The notes: generated by a model from the letters alone, not told the origin. A stretch of 64,000 nucleotides of DNA from an uncultured Shimia sp. (GCF_947493595.1 NZ_CANLRL010000001.1:682001-746000), one strand, 5' to 3'. Positions 9,801-17,821 are shown, numbered from the stretch's first letter. A program made the numbers and translations.

Positions 9801-10569
9801 TGTACGGGCCACGGTGACGGATGTTGAGGTCAATAGCGACGATGTAACCTTGTCGCTGAATCCGTATGAGATGGTGCAATTGGTCTTTGAGTTTGGCGAT
9901 ACGCCACCTCCGCCAGCGGAAGAGGGGCGCGTTGTTGAAGGCACCTCGGGAGATGATGAGATTGTCACAGAAGGTGGAAATGACTCCATCCTTGGTCTCG
10001 CAGGAAATGACAACATCATTGCCAATGGTGGTTTTGACACGGTCCGTGGCGGCGACGGCAATGATCGTATGGAAGGCGGCAAACAGGACGATTTTGTCTA
10101 TGGCGATGACGGCAATGACGCGCTGTATGGCCACGCGGGTGACGATAGCCTCAAGGGTGGCGAAGGCAATGACAGCATGTCTGGCAACCAAGGCGCCGAC
10201 ACGCTTTTGGGCAATCAAGGCGATGACGTGCTGCGCGGGGGCGATGACAATGACAGCATGAATGGCGGTCAAGGGTCTGACACGCTGAAAGGTGGAAGCG
10301 GTCGCGACACGATGACTGGCTACAATGGGTCTGACACCTTTGCGTTTGAGCTTGAGGATATGATGGATGGCGATATCATCACTGACTTTGAACCGGGCAA
10401 AGATTTGATTTCGCTGGACTATGATGACATCAGCTCGATCGACGACCTGACCATCTCAGAAGTAGAGCAAGGCATTGTGATTTATGTCGGGGACCACGGG
10501 GGAATGTTGTTGCAAGGTGAACTGTCGCTGGCGCAGGTGGCCGATCCCCGCAACTTCCTGTTTGCCTGA
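6811..10569 (+). CDS. RTX calcium-binding protein with glycoside-hydrolase-like core
   Basis: A 1252-residue modular protein. It has a hydrophobic N-terminus (residues 2-18) and a Gly/Asp-rich linker, then RTX nonapeptide repeats (about 97-245 and 344-415). A folded core (about 535-930) carries GNEYW with E690 and LHVTEWN with E819, which match the acid/base (Asn-Glu) and nucleophile spacing of clan GH-A TIM-barrel glycosidases. A beta-rich part, further RTX repeats (about 1050-1175) and a C-terminal type I secretion signal region follow. It is probably exported and folded by calcium outside the cell to cut a polysaccharide. No GH family can be assigned by eye. Eight consecutive T directly follow the start AT-G. 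No transporter genes are adjacent; the nearest type I exporter is at 22.7-27.6 kb. Confidence 0.8.
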   Translation: MFFLSVLLPLLAGVAAATMDGSTGTGGDGSDDGAGGDGTPDTRDDTVTGGSGPDDTSDDTVGDIVRDIETVLGDLGLGVREPDEESIVSNPGEEIVGTDGDDTLIGTERDDTMSGAAGNDRLDGSFGNDLIEGGEGDDVLLGRYGVDVVSGNDGDDLIKGGKGDDFLFGEAGDDTLIGSPGDDVVVAGSGSDYVRGDQGDDVLVALDDLAEETASDVLHGGIGNDRLTGDDGDTLTGGDGVDKFKVVVGGAPVTITDFQLFHGEGAELRTELLTFLNAEGEIISPEEIQANGGRLADAEDGSGVEVYYDGMMVAFIEGYPADDFRADTNWLGNFSPELTGLLDGDDLLEGDASGAPTDDNLHGGLGDDTLIGGLGGDTLEGGQGDDVLNTRDSVAGGNGQDLAIGGFGDDHFIADAGDVIGGQEGRDAYDIYVPTEDGMAPVEIYGYEFSTENQEVEFLTLLGPDGTPLSAEDVAENLVIYQDEDGTDAILEYDGRMMAVMHGVDANVISDHTLWIGNFDPSPTTTAAPTSSNDATQMSMTLQSSSGTGMVVSQEMFGANTVFSVNTDMGVPLENYVEGARALDIQNFRFPAGQGDSLDGENEGIDWLNVIELEENGDGEMVLREEVRNALDAAIAAHDNGTDVKVTMVIATKLYSIEEYEDKYDDIARFAEIMVTDYADQIEAIEIGNEYWAIGETSYGTKADIAARALAEGMERAGVSEDDQPSIIVQMATPNEGSEYHTSVDDRPFGERRDDANQHIIDLLSEEAREAIDGVVEHYYYRRDYDEFTGDGNEQGFIPNDYAIWEADFDKELDLHVTEWNIRTTNLEQNGIRSAGILPEMMEYMVSWGTDAAHGWPVVHNTTSMLAGTRSDMPILNEDGWVVNSVRGATFDVMSSELVGMQLLETNFSNDDGRMEIQAYQEDGKVVVQVASRTGEAVDLDLDLSSLVSGYENAYGVKVGYDRSADSSDGVYRDNGEYVQADSTIIDGEPYYFNEYDVRATVTDVEVNSDDVTLSLNPYEMVQLVFEFGDTPPPPAEEGRVVEGTSGDDEIVTEGGNDSILGLAGNDNIIANGGFDTVRGGDGNDRMEGGKQDDFVYGDDGNDALYGHAGDDSLKGGEGNDSMSGNQGADTLLGNQGDDVLRGGDDNDSMNGGQGSDTLKGGSGRDTMTGYNGSDTFAFELEDMMDGDIITDFEPGKDLISLDYDDISSIDDLTISEVEQGIVIYVGDHGGMLLQGELSLAQVADPRNFLFA

Positions 10570-10659
10570 TATCTGCGTGAGCTGACTTTCTTCTGGCGCG
10601 TGATAGCGCTACTACAACCAGGTTCCTTGGTGTCTTGAGGGGCTTGGGGAGGAAAGATC

Positions 10660-11358
10660 ATGCGCTATTTGTTTGACCCACATGAGGTTTTTGCGGTTCC
10701 CGTCGAGGGAGAGACCGCTGCTTATCCCGTTCGGCGCATCTTTTGCGTTGGGCGGAATTACGCGGCCCATGCGGCGGAGATGGGGGGCGAGGTGGATCGA
10801 GAGGCGCCGTGGTATTTCACCAAGTCTGTTGCCCATGCTGTGTTGAGTGGCGCGACGCTGGCTTATCCAGCAGGCACATCCAACTACCATCACGAAATGG
10901 AATTGGCCTTTGCCATTGGCGCGGAGGTGTTTGAAACCAGTGAAGCAGAGGCCGCGGCGGCGATTTTTGCCTATGGCTGTGCGCTGGATATGACACGACG
11001 GGACCGACAGCAGGATGGCAAAGATCATCGGCGACCTTGGTCGTTGGGCAAAGACGTAGAAGGGTCTGCCGTGTTTGCAGAGATGACACGTGCGACGGAA
11101 TTCGGCGCATTGGCCGATCAAGCTATTGCTTTGAAAGTAAGCGGAGAGGTGCGCCAGGAAGGGCGTCTCTCTGAGATGGTTTGGTCGCCAACAGAGATCG
11201 TGATGCACCTGTCTAGGTTTTACCACCTTGGGCCGGGGGACGTGGTGATGACGGGCACGCCGTCTGGTGTGGGGCCGGTTGTGGCCGGAGATAGCATTCA
11301 CGGTACCATTGACGGGCTGGCACCTATCGAACTGGCGTTGATGGTTACAAAAAGCTGA
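10660..11358 (+). CDS. fumarylacetoacetate hydrolase family protein
   Basis: A 232-residue cytoplasmic enzyme of the FAH superfamily. The N-terminus has the substrate-site pattern IFCVGRNYAAHAAEMG. The metal-binding acidic residues are in HHEMELAFAIG and YGCALDMTRRD, and the C-terminus has GDVVMTGTPSGVGPV. Length matches the short fumarylpyruvate hydrolase/isomerase type that ends gentisate-like aromatic ring cleavage pathways. The start is preceded by GGAGG at eight bases. The reductive dehalogenase gene starts 63 bases downstream with no terminator between, so the two are probably co-transcribed. This supports a role in halogenated aromatic breakdown, but the exact substrate is not readable. 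Confidence 0.88.
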   Translation: MRYLFDPHEVFAVPVEGETAAYPVRRIFCVGRNYAAHAAEMGGEVDREAPWYFTKSVAHAVLSGATLAYPAGTSNYHHEMELAFAIGAEVFETSEAEAAAAIFAYGCALDMTRRDRQQDGKDHRRPWSLGKDVEGSAVFAEMTRATEFGALADQAIALKVSGEVRQEGRLSEMVWSPTEIVMHLSRFYHLGPGDVVMTGTPSGVGPVVAGDSIHGTIDGLAPIELALMVTKS

Positions 11359-11421
11359 CGTACTGAACCTGTTAAGAACCAATGCGCTGGGATGGCGTGT
11401 GGACAGGCAAGAAGGGATACC

Positions 11422-14400
11422 ATGGGGATCAAGTTTTTTTCCGACAAGGCGCGGCCGGTGCATCTGGGCCCGTACCCATTGGAACGACTAAAGCGGCAGG
11501 ACACTGCTGCCTGGCGCAATGTGCCAGATGACCCTGTGATGACTTTCCACCGCCCGGAGCAGCCGGAGAGCATTGTGAATGCCATGGGCGAGTTCCAGGC
11601 GATGATGGATGCGCTGCGTGATGGCATGGTGAATGGTGTGCAATCTGAGGTGCCATCTGATCCGGTGGAGCGGGCAAATCACTTGAAATCCTTTGGGTAT
11701 TTCAATGACGTCTCGATGGTTGGTGTGGGACCGCTGACGGCGGAGGCGCGGTTGGATGTGCCTCGCCGCAACCCTGATATTGATCGTTTGGCGGAGGCTC
11801 TGCGGACGCGACAGATCAAATCCCTAGCGGCGGGCATTGACCTGATCATGGCGGATTTGAAAGACAGCATGGAGATGCCGCCAAGCTCGATTGAAGATCA
11901 CAAACATGCGCTGGTGTTTTTGATTGAACATCATCGTGATCCGGAGCGGGGTGAGCCGGGCAGTGATTGGATTTTGGACGCGCAGGACCACCGCGCTTGT
12001 TTGCGGGCAACGGAAAGTGCCGTGGTTATTGCCAATTATATCAGGCTGTTGGGCTTTGGGGCAAAAGCCCATACGGCGACGTCGTCTGACGTGGATCTGG
12101 GCAAGGTGGCCTTGTCCGCAGGGCTGGTGTCCTGTGAAGACGGTACACTTGTGGCACCTTGGTTGGGCAAACGCTACGGGTTGGCGGTGATCACCACCGA
12201 TATGGAACTGGCACATGACGGCGCGTTGGCACCGATGGCGGAACAGCCGTGGTTCAAAACACAGGGGCCGGCTTGGTGGTTGGGAAAAGGCTTTGCCAAG
12301 TCAGCGATGACCCAAGACCCGTTCCGCAATCGCGACTACGTGAAAGGCGCGCAGCCGTTTGAGCGTTTGAAACGGGTTAAGACGCCAACAACCTACATCG
12401 ATGAGGCCAATGTGGCACGTGTGCCCAAGCGGGCGGACCTGTTTGCGCGGGCGCAGTTTGGCGACATGGGTAAGTCGCTGCAAGACGCGGCAAAGGGTGG
12501 CTACTACGTGCGCAAAGCGGCGCCAAGCATGGCGCAGCGGCGGGCCTTGGGGGCGTTTGTACTGTTGCAAGATGGCGCAAGTTCTGAGGTTGAAAAACCA
12601 ACAGATTCAGAGCGTAACGCCGCAAACCTCAAGGCAACAACCTATTTCCTGGGTGTCGATGCGGTGGGTTTGAGCCGTTGTCCGGAGTGGGCGTGGTACA
12701 GCCACGACGCCACAGGTACGCCAATCAACCCAATCCATGACAATGCAATCAGTATGATTGTCGATCAGGGTTATGAAACCATGGAAGGCGCCAGTGGGGA
12801 TGACTGGATCAGCGTGGCGCAATCCATGCGGGCGTATCTGCGGTTTTCTCTCCTTGGCGGCGTGATTGCGCAGCACATTCGCAACCTTGGCTATAAGGCG
12901 AAGGCGCACACGGTGATGGACGGTGAGGTGCTGCAACCGCCGCTGTTGTTGCTCTCTGGTCTGGGTGAGGTGAGCCGGATTGGGGAAGTGATCCTGAACC
13001 CGTATCTGGGGCCACGTTTGAAATCCGGGGTGGTGACCACGGATATGCCGATGGGTCACGACCAACCAATTGATTTTGGGCTGCAAAATTTCTGTGAAAA
13101 CTGCAATAAATGTGCGCGGGAGTGTCCTTCTGGCGCCATTACGGCCGGTCCAAAGTTGATGTTCAACGGCTATGAAATCTGGAAGTCGGACAGTCAGAAA
13201 TGTGCGACCTATCGGATCACCACACCGGGCGGGTCGATGTGCGGGCGGTGTATGAAAACCTGCCCTTGGAACCTTGAAGGGCTTTTTGCCGAAGCCCCAT
13301 TCCGTTGGGCGGCGAGCAATTTCCCAAGCCTTGCCAAACCTTTGGCGAAACTTGATGACGCCGTGGGCAATGGTGGCCTCAACGACACCAAGAAATGGTG
13401 GTGGGATATTGAGCTGGAGGAAGACGGGGCGTATCGGCCCACGCAACATCCGCTCAACCGTCGGGATTTGCAGAAAGATCTGGACCTGAAATATGAGGAT
13501 CAGACGCTGGCGGTGTATCCGGCGGCACTGGCCCCACATCCGTGGCCTTATCCGTTCCCGATGGACCGAGAGGCGGGGATTCAGGCCTATGAATCAATGG
13601 TTTCTGCGAATGAGTACAAGGCACGTGTAGCCTCTGGTGATGACAGTGTGATCGACCGGTATGTGGTGCCGGATGCGGAGGATGCGCCGGTGGTTCAGGT
13701 GCAGATTTCCCATGTGGAGCCGATGACGGCGGATGTGACCAAATACGAATTCCAGACTTTGGATGGCACGCCGTTGCCGGAATGGACCGCTGGGGGACAT
13801 TTGGATGTGTTGGTCGCGCCGGAGTTTTTGCGCCAGTACAGCATGTCAGGAGATCCTAAAGATCGGTCAAAGTATCAGATCGGTGTGTTGCGCGAAGACG
13901 AAGGGCGGGGCGGAAGTGCTTTCCTGCACAGGATTTTCCGCGAAGGTCGCAAGGTGTTTGTCTCCAAGCCAATCAACCACTTCGAGCTGGTTGAGGACGC
14001 GAGCAAGAGCTTCCTGATGGGCGGTGGGATTGGCATCACGCCGATGATTGCCTTTGCCCATCGCCTGCACGATCTGGGTCGGGATTTTGCGTTGCACTAC
14101 TCTGCAAGTCGCGAAGACGGCGCTGGATACATCAATGATCTCAAGGCGATGCCTTGGGCGGACAAGGTGGTGTTCCATTTCTCTGACAAAGGCACGCGGG
14201 CGGATTTGGATGCGGTTCTTGGTGGCTATCAGGACGGTTGGCATGTTTACACCTGTGGGCCGGATCGGTTCATGGACGGTGTGATGCAGGCTGCAGAGCG
14301 CCAAGGCTTCCCAGAAGAGGCGCGGCATTTGGAGTATTTCAATGTTCCGGAGCAGCCGGAGTATGAGAATTTCGACTTTACGTTGAAGCTTAAGGATGGG

Positions 14401-14634
14401 CGGGAACTGCTTGTACCAGAAGATAAAATTGCAACTGATGTGCTTCTGGAAAACGGCGTGCATGTGGACGTGAAATGTGCCGACGGGATTTGCGGTGTGT
14501 GCAAATGTGGGCTGGTGTCTGGCGAGGTGGAGCACCGCGATTTTGTGCTGTCCAACAAGCAGCGCGAGACCTCTGTGATCCTGTGCCAGAGCCGCGCAAA
14601 AGAGGCCGGTGGAGTGATCGAAATTGACCTATAG
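11422..14634 (+). CDS. self-sufficient reductive dehalogenase fused to a flavin/NAD(P)H/[2Fe-2S] reductase
   Basis: A 1070-residue cytoplasmic enzyme with no Tat signal. Residues 1-540 form a cobalamin-binding dehalogenase region with visible internal duplication (LGFGAKAHT and LGYKAKAHT; YFNDVSMVGVG and YFLGVDAVGLS). Two [4Fe-4S] motifs follow: C558-x2-C561-x2-C564-x3-CP and C594-x12-C607-x2-C610-x3-CP. The C-terminal half is a phthalate-dioxygenase-reductase-like module: flavin motif RQYSMSG, nucleotide motif GGGIGITPM, CGP, and a plant-type [2Fe-2S] site C1019-x4-C-x2-C...C1055. This is the architecture of the catabolic, oxygen-tolerant enzymes BhbA and RdhA of Nitratireductor, which remove halogen from phenolic compounds using NAD(P)H. 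The ATG at 11422 has AGAAGGG at six bases, preferred over one ten codons upstream. Substrate unknown. Confidence 0.9.
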   Translation: MGIKFFSDKARPVHLGPYPLERLKRQDTAAWRNVPDDPVMTFHRPEQPESIVNAMGEFQAMMDALRDGMVNGVQSEVPSDPVERANHLKSFGYFNDVSMVGVGPLTAEARLDVPRRNPDIDRLAEALRTRQIKSLAAGIDLIMADLKDSMEMPPSSIEDHKHALVFLIEHHRDPERGEPGSDWILDAQDHRACLRATESAVVIANYIRLLGFGAKAHTATSSDVDLGKVALSAGLVSCEDGTLVAPWLGKRYGLAVITTDMELAHDGALAPMAEQPWFKTQGPAWWLGKGFAKSAMTQDPFRNRDYVKGAQPFERLKRVKTPTTYIDEANVARVPKRADLFARAQFGDMGKSLQDAAKGGYYVRKAAPSMAQRRALGAFVLLQDGASSEVEKPTDSERNAANLKATTYFLGVDAVGLSRCPEWAWYSHDATGTPINPIHDNAISMIVDQGYETMEGASGDDWISVAQSMRAYLRFSLLGGVIAQHIRNLGYKAKAHTVMDGEVLQPPLLLLSGLGEVSRIGEVILNPYLGPRLKSGVVTTDMPMGHDQPIDFGLQNFCENCNKCARECPSGAITAGPKLMFNGYEIWKSDSQKCATYRITTPGGSMCGRCMKTCPWNLEGLFAEAPFRWAASNFPSLAKPLAKLDDAVGNGGLNDTKKWWWDIELEEDGAYRPTQHPLNRRDLQKDLDLKYEDQTLAVYPAALAPHPWPYPFPMDREAGIQAYESMVSANEYKARVASGDDSVIDRYVVPDAEDAPVVQVQISHVEPMTADVTKYEFQTLDGTPLPEWTAGGHLDVLVAPEFLRQYSMSGDPKDRSKYQIGVLREDEGRGGSAFLHRIFREGRKVFVSKPINHFELVEDASKSFLMGGGIGITPMIAFAHRLHDLGRDFALHYSASREDGAGYINDLKAMPWADKVVFHFSDKGTRADLDAVLGGYQDGWHVYTCGPDRFMDGVMQAAERQGFPEEARHLEYFNVPEQPEYENFDFTLKLKDGRELLVPEDKIATDVLLENGVHVDVKCADGICGVCKCGLVSGEVEHRDFVLSNKQRETSVILCQSRAKEAGGVIEIDL

Positions 14635-14655
14635 AGCGGTGCGTTAACCGGCGAG

Positions 14656-14682
14656 AATACCGGCGTTTGGGACGTCGGTATT
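14656..14682 (+). other. hairpin downstream of the dehalogenase gene
   Basis: An 11-bp stem (14656-14666 with 14672-14682, AATACCGGCGT arms, one G-U) has a TTGGG loop and no U-run. It lies 22 bases after the stop codon and may protect the mRNA end upstream of the true terminator. Confidence 0.6.
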
Positions 14683-14695
14683 ATGTCGGTCTCGC

Positions 14696-14715
14696 GGCTG
14701 TTTTGCGGAGGTGCG
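14696..14715. repeat. 20-bp exact repeat, copy 2
   Basis: This is identical to bases 1-20 of the window. It lies between the dehalogenase 3' hairpin and the terminator. Flanking bases are not conserved beyond short GCATC and GTTAA words. Confidence 0.7.
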
Positions 14716-14741
14716 GTTTTTGCATCTCGAAAAGTTAATCG

Positions 14742-14774
14742 GCCAGCCGCCTGAGGGGGGCTGGCTGTTTTTTT
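14742..14774 (+). terminator. Rho-independent terminator after the dehalogenase gene
   Basis: The stem GCCAGCC (14742-14748) pairs with GGCTGGC (14759-14765) and is followed by seven T (14768-14774). It ends at the stop codon of the convergent marC gene. Confidence 0.85.
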
Positions 14775-15405
14775 AGACCAATCCGGTTTTACTGATCTCC
14801 AACACAGCGCCGATCACGAGGTCGGCTGCGACTGAGGCGAGGATCATGCCCATGACACGGCTGACAATGGCCGCACCGGAGTTGCCGATCACGCGAATGA
14901 TTGGGCCTGCAGCCAGCATGCAGAGATAGGCACACAGCAAGACCACCAGCATGACTGCGCCGGTGATGAGCTGATCCGGAATGGCGACGGTGTTGTTGTC
15001 AGTCAGCAGCACGATGGCCAGCATCGCGCCAGGGCTGGCCAGGGAGGGCACAGCAAGGGGGAAGACGGCGGGCGAGGGTTTTTCGTCCAGTTCAGCGTCT
15101 GCATCTGCGGCGTGTTTGTCGCTGTCTGGTTTGCTTTCGCCAAAGATCATGGTGAGGGCAAAGAGGAACAGCACGATGCCTCCAGCGATTTGGAACGACA
15201 GCAGGCTGATGCCAAGGCCGTCGATCAACAATTGGCCAAAGACCAGGAAGAAGAGCAGGACCCCTGCGGAGACTGCCGCTGCGAGGAGAGCGGTCTTGCG
15301 CCGTTCCGGTGCGGTCATCGCGGCGGTCACGGCGATAAAAACCGGGATGGTGCCAATTGGGTCGATCACAACCCAGAGAGTGACAAAACGTTCAAATAAA
15401 TCCAT
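14773..15405 (-). CDS. MarC family integral membrane protein
   Basis: A 210-residue inner-membrane protein with six hydrophobic segments. It has the MarC-family start pattern FVTLWVVIDPIGTIPVF and a second hallmark stretch PLAVPSLASPGAM in the middle. A charged cytoplasmic loop (residues about 95-115, D/E/K-rich) separates the two halves. MarC-family proteins were once linked to multiple antibiotic resistance, but that link was withdrawn; members remain of unknown function. It is monocistronic and convergent with the dehalogenase gene. No strong ribosome-binding site is visible before the chosen ATG. Confidence 0.88.
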   Translation of the reverse strand: MDLFERFVTLWVVIDPIGTIPVFIAVTAAMTAPERRKTALLAAAVSAGVLLFFLVFGQLLIDGLGISLLSFQIAGGIVLFLFALTMIFGESKPDSDKHAADADAELDEKPSPAVFPLAVPSLASPGAMLAIVLLTDNNTVAIPDQLITGAVMLVVLLCAYLCMLAAGPIIRVIGNSGAAIVSRVMGMILASVAADLVIGAVLEISKTGLV

Positions 15406-15528
15406 GGGGTCAGGCTATTTCCGTTTTTGGGGGTTGTCATCAGGGGAGTTTCCGGGCGGTCCAATCTGGCGTTGAGCGTTCGCCCGGGCGGGTGCGGAAC
15501 GCGCCTGCCATGGGGCGGGCGGACGCGT

Positions 15529-15550
15529 GCCCGCCGCTGGCGCGGCGGGC
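15529..15550 (-). other. GC hairpin after ackA
   Basis: GCCCGCCG (15529-15536) pairs perfectly with CGGCGGGC (15543-15550) around a 6-base loop, just after the acetate kinase stop on the minus strand. There is no U-run, so it is probably a 3'-end hairpin in a very GC-rich gap. Confidence 0.55.
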
Positions 15551-15556
15551 GGTGAA

Positions 15557-16717
15557 CTAACCCGTGACCAGGCGTTGGGTTTCGCCCGCGATGATGCCTT
15601 CTTCGTCGGTGGGAATGACAAAGGCGGCGAGACGGCTCTCGACGGTGGTGATACGGGCGTTGCCCGCCGTGTTGGCGGCGTCGTCGATGTCTGCGCCAAG
15701 CCAGGCGCAGCCTTGTAAGATACGCGCGCGGATGGCGGCGGAGTTTTCGCCGATGCCACCAGTGAACACAATAGAGCCAACACCGCCCATGGAGGCGGCT
15801 AAGGCGCCGATTTTCTTGCAGGCTTGGTAGACAAACAGGTCTACGGCCTCTGCGGCAGCAGGACTGTCAGAGGAGAGCAAGTCGCGCATGTCGGAGCTGA
15901 TGTCGGACACCCCCATGAGACCGGATTTGGTACCTAGAGTGTCTTCGATCTCGGCCACGGACATGCCGCGATCACGTAACATGTGAAAGATCACACCGGG
16001 GTCAAGTTCACCACAGCGGCGGCCCATGACCAGCCCGTCCAGAGCTGTGTAGCCCATGGTGGTGGCGACGGACTTCATGTTTTGCATCGCACACATCGAG
16101 GCGCCATTGCCGAGGTGGGCGACAATCACTTTGCCGTTGGGTTTGTCCAAATGGTGCGGCAGTTGGGTAGAGATGTAGTGGTAGCTCAGCCCGTGGAAGC
16201 CATAGCGCAGCACACCGTCGTCAGAGAAGCTGCGCGGGATAGCGAAGAGTTGCGCAATACGCGGCTGGGTGCGGTGGAAGGCGGTGTCAAAGCAGGCGAC
16301 CTGTGGGATGTCGGGCCAGCGGCGGGCCGCAGCTTCGATACCCGCGAGGTTGTGCGGCTGGTGACCGGGGGCCAGGGGGGCGAGAGTGCGCAGCTTGGCA
16401 ATGACTGCGTCGGTGACACGCGCGGGGGCGGCGAAGTCTTGGCCACCATGCACCACGCGGTGGCCCGCGCCGATGATGCGCAGGTTGTCGGATAGGCCCG
16501 CAATGTGGGTCAGCAGCCAGTCGAGAATTTCGGCGTGGGTGGCGTTGTTCGCCACCGGCACGTCGATGTGTTTTGCCCCGCCATGGTATTGCGGGTCCAG
16601 ACCGATGCGGTCGACTTGACCATGCAATATCTGTTTCAGATCAGCGCCATAGACGGCGTATTTGATTGAGGATGACCCGGCATTCAGGACCAGAAAGGCG
16701 TCTTGTGTCTCTGCCAT
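15557..16717 (-). CDS. ackA: acetate kinase
   Basis: A 386-residue ASKHA-fold kinase that interconverts acetyl phosphate plus ADP with acetate plus ATP. Motifs in order: NAGSSSIKY (residues 12-20), GHRVVHGG, the phosphate loop HLGNGAS, GVSDISSDMRDL and the adenosine site GGIGENS near the C-terminus. Length is normal. The start codon overlaps the last base of the phosphotransacetylase stop, so the two genes are coupled. Together they form the acetyl-CoA/acetate branch, which in roseobacters also disposes of acetyl phosphate from sulfonate degradation. No sulfoacetaldehyde acetyltransferase gene is in the window. Confidence 0.95.
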   Translation of the reverse strand: MAETQDAFLVLNAGSSSIKYAVYGADLKQILHGQVDRIGLDPQYHGGAKHIDVPVANNATHAEILDWLLTHIAGLSDNLRIIGAGHRVVHGGQDFAAPARVTDAVIAKLRTLAPLAPGHQPHNLAGIEAAARRWPDIPQVACFDTAFHRTQPRIAQLFAIPRSFSDDGVLRYGFHGLSYHYISTQLPHHLDKPNGKVIVAHLGNGASMCAMQNMKSVATTMGYTALDGLVMGRRCGELDPGVIFHMLRDRGMSVAEIEDTLGTKSGLMGVSDISSDMRDLLSSDSPAAAEAVDLFVYQACKKIGALAASMGGVGSIVFTGGIGENSAAIRARILQGCAWLGADIDDAANTAGNARITTVESRLAAFVIPTDEEGIIAGETQRLVTG

Positions 16718-17658
16718 TACATCAGGTCCTGACCAAGGTTGTGGTGCACCATGAGCTGCGCCAGCGCGGCGGAGACCAGACGGCTGAGCGTGCCATCCGC
16801 ACGGGAAGTCAGCATGATGGGCACGCGCGCGCCCAGCACGAGACCGGCGCTGTCGGCACCGGCGAGATACATCAGCTGTTTGGCGATCATGTTGCCAGCC
16901 TCAAGGTCCGGGGCGACGAGGATGTCGGCTTCGCCGGGAACGGGAGATTTGATGCCTTTGGCGTCCGCAGCCTTGCGGGAGATGGCGTTGTCAAAGGCCA
17001 GCGGGCCGTCCAGCACGCCGCCGGTGATCTGACCACGGTCGGCCATTTTGCAGAGCGCGGCGGCTTCGACCGTGGAGGGGATCTTGGGATAGATGGTCTC
17101 CAGCGCGGAGAGGATGGCCACTTTCGGCTCGTCTACGCCAATCGCGTGCGCCAGTTCGATGCTGTTTTGCACAATGTCCGCTTTGACCATCAGATCCGGG
17201 AAGATGTTGATCGCTGCGTCGGTGATCAGCAAGGGCTTGGGGTAGGTGGGCACGTCGAGCACAAAGACGTGGCTCATGCGGCGTTCGGTGCGCAGGCCGG
17301 TGACCTTGTCGACTACGGCGCTCATGACCTCGTCGGTGTGCAGCGCGCCTTTCATCAGGGCCTGGGCTTTGCCTTCGCGCACAAGTCGCACGGCAGCCTG
17401 GGCGCTGGCGTGGCTGTGTTTGGCGTCAACAATCTCCAGCCCGTCGATGTTGAGGCCTTCCTCCGCCGCGACAGCTTTGATGCGGTCTTCAGGCCCCACC
17501 AGAATGGGGGTGATCAGGGTTTTGTCGCGGGCTTCGAGCGCGCCGATCAGGGAGGCGGCGTCACAGGGGTGCACAACGGCGGTGGCAATCGGGTCCAGCG
17601 GCGCGGTGGCGGCCAGCATGGCGTCAAAGCTGTTCACGTGGGGGGCGGACTGTTCCAA
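16717..17658 (-). CDS. phosphate acetyltransferase / butyryltransferase family
   Basis: A 313-residue enzyme of the Pta/Ptb family that transfers an acyl group between CoA and phosphate. Visible family features are QALMKGALHTDEVM, the stretch RRMSHVFVLDVPTYPKPLLITDAA, and the C-terminal GADSAGLVLGARVPIMLTSR. It lacks the MaoC hydratase-like domain found in longer fused homologues. It is the first gene of a two-gene operon with ackA (1-base overlap). Acetyl rather than butyryl specificity is inferred from that pairing. The start is preceded by GGAG in CTTGGAACAG's upstream region only weakly. Confidence 0.88.
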   Translation of the reverse strand: MEQSAPHVNSFDAMLAATAPLDPIATAVVHPCDAASLIGALEARDKTLITPILVGPEDRIKAVAAEEGLNIDGLEIVDAKHSHASAQAAVRLVREGKAQALMKGALHTDEVMSAVVDKVTGLRTERRMSHVFVLDVPTYPKPLLITDAAINIFPDLMVKADIVQNSIELAHAIGVDEPKVAILSALETIYPKIPSTVEAAALCKMADRGQITGGVLDGPLAFDNAISRKAADAKGIKSPVPGEADILVAPDLEAGNMIAKQLMYLAGADSAGLVLGARVPIMLTSRADGTLSRLVSAALAQLMVHHNLGQDLM

Positions 17659-17771
17659 GGGAGGCTCCAGTGCTCATAAGGGTAATCTGTTGGCGCGTTA
17701 TCCTCCCAATATGGAGGGCCCACTTTGATTCACAACAAAAATAGTGGGGAAAAGCCATGCCAAAGACGCAA

Positions 17772-17793
17772 CCCCGCGTCAACGTGAGCGGGG
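17772..17793 (-). terminator. hairpin after the flavin reductase gene
   Basis: CCCCGC (17772-17777) pairs with GCGGGG (17788-17793) around a 10-base loop, about 30 bases after the flavin reductase stop on the minus strand. It is followed by U-poor sequence, so termination is likely weak. Confidence 0.45.
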
Positions 17794-17821
17794 CTGTGTA
17801 AGGCGCTGAAATTGTGGGGGC

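Noticed and set aside
9103..10272. 389-codon minus-strand frame within the RTX gene
   Set aside because: An Ile/Val/Ala-rich translation that mirrors GAT/GAC-rich RTX repeats; pure antisense shadow.
12607..13539. 310-codon minus-strand frame within the dehalogenase gene
   Set aside because: It is antisense to the iron-sulfur region whose motifs are conserved; no start signal.
15415..15783. 122-codon minus-strand frame at the ackA 3' end
   Set aside because: It overlaps the C-terminus of ackA in another frame and continues through GC hairpins; Pro/Ala/Arg-rich low-complexity translation.
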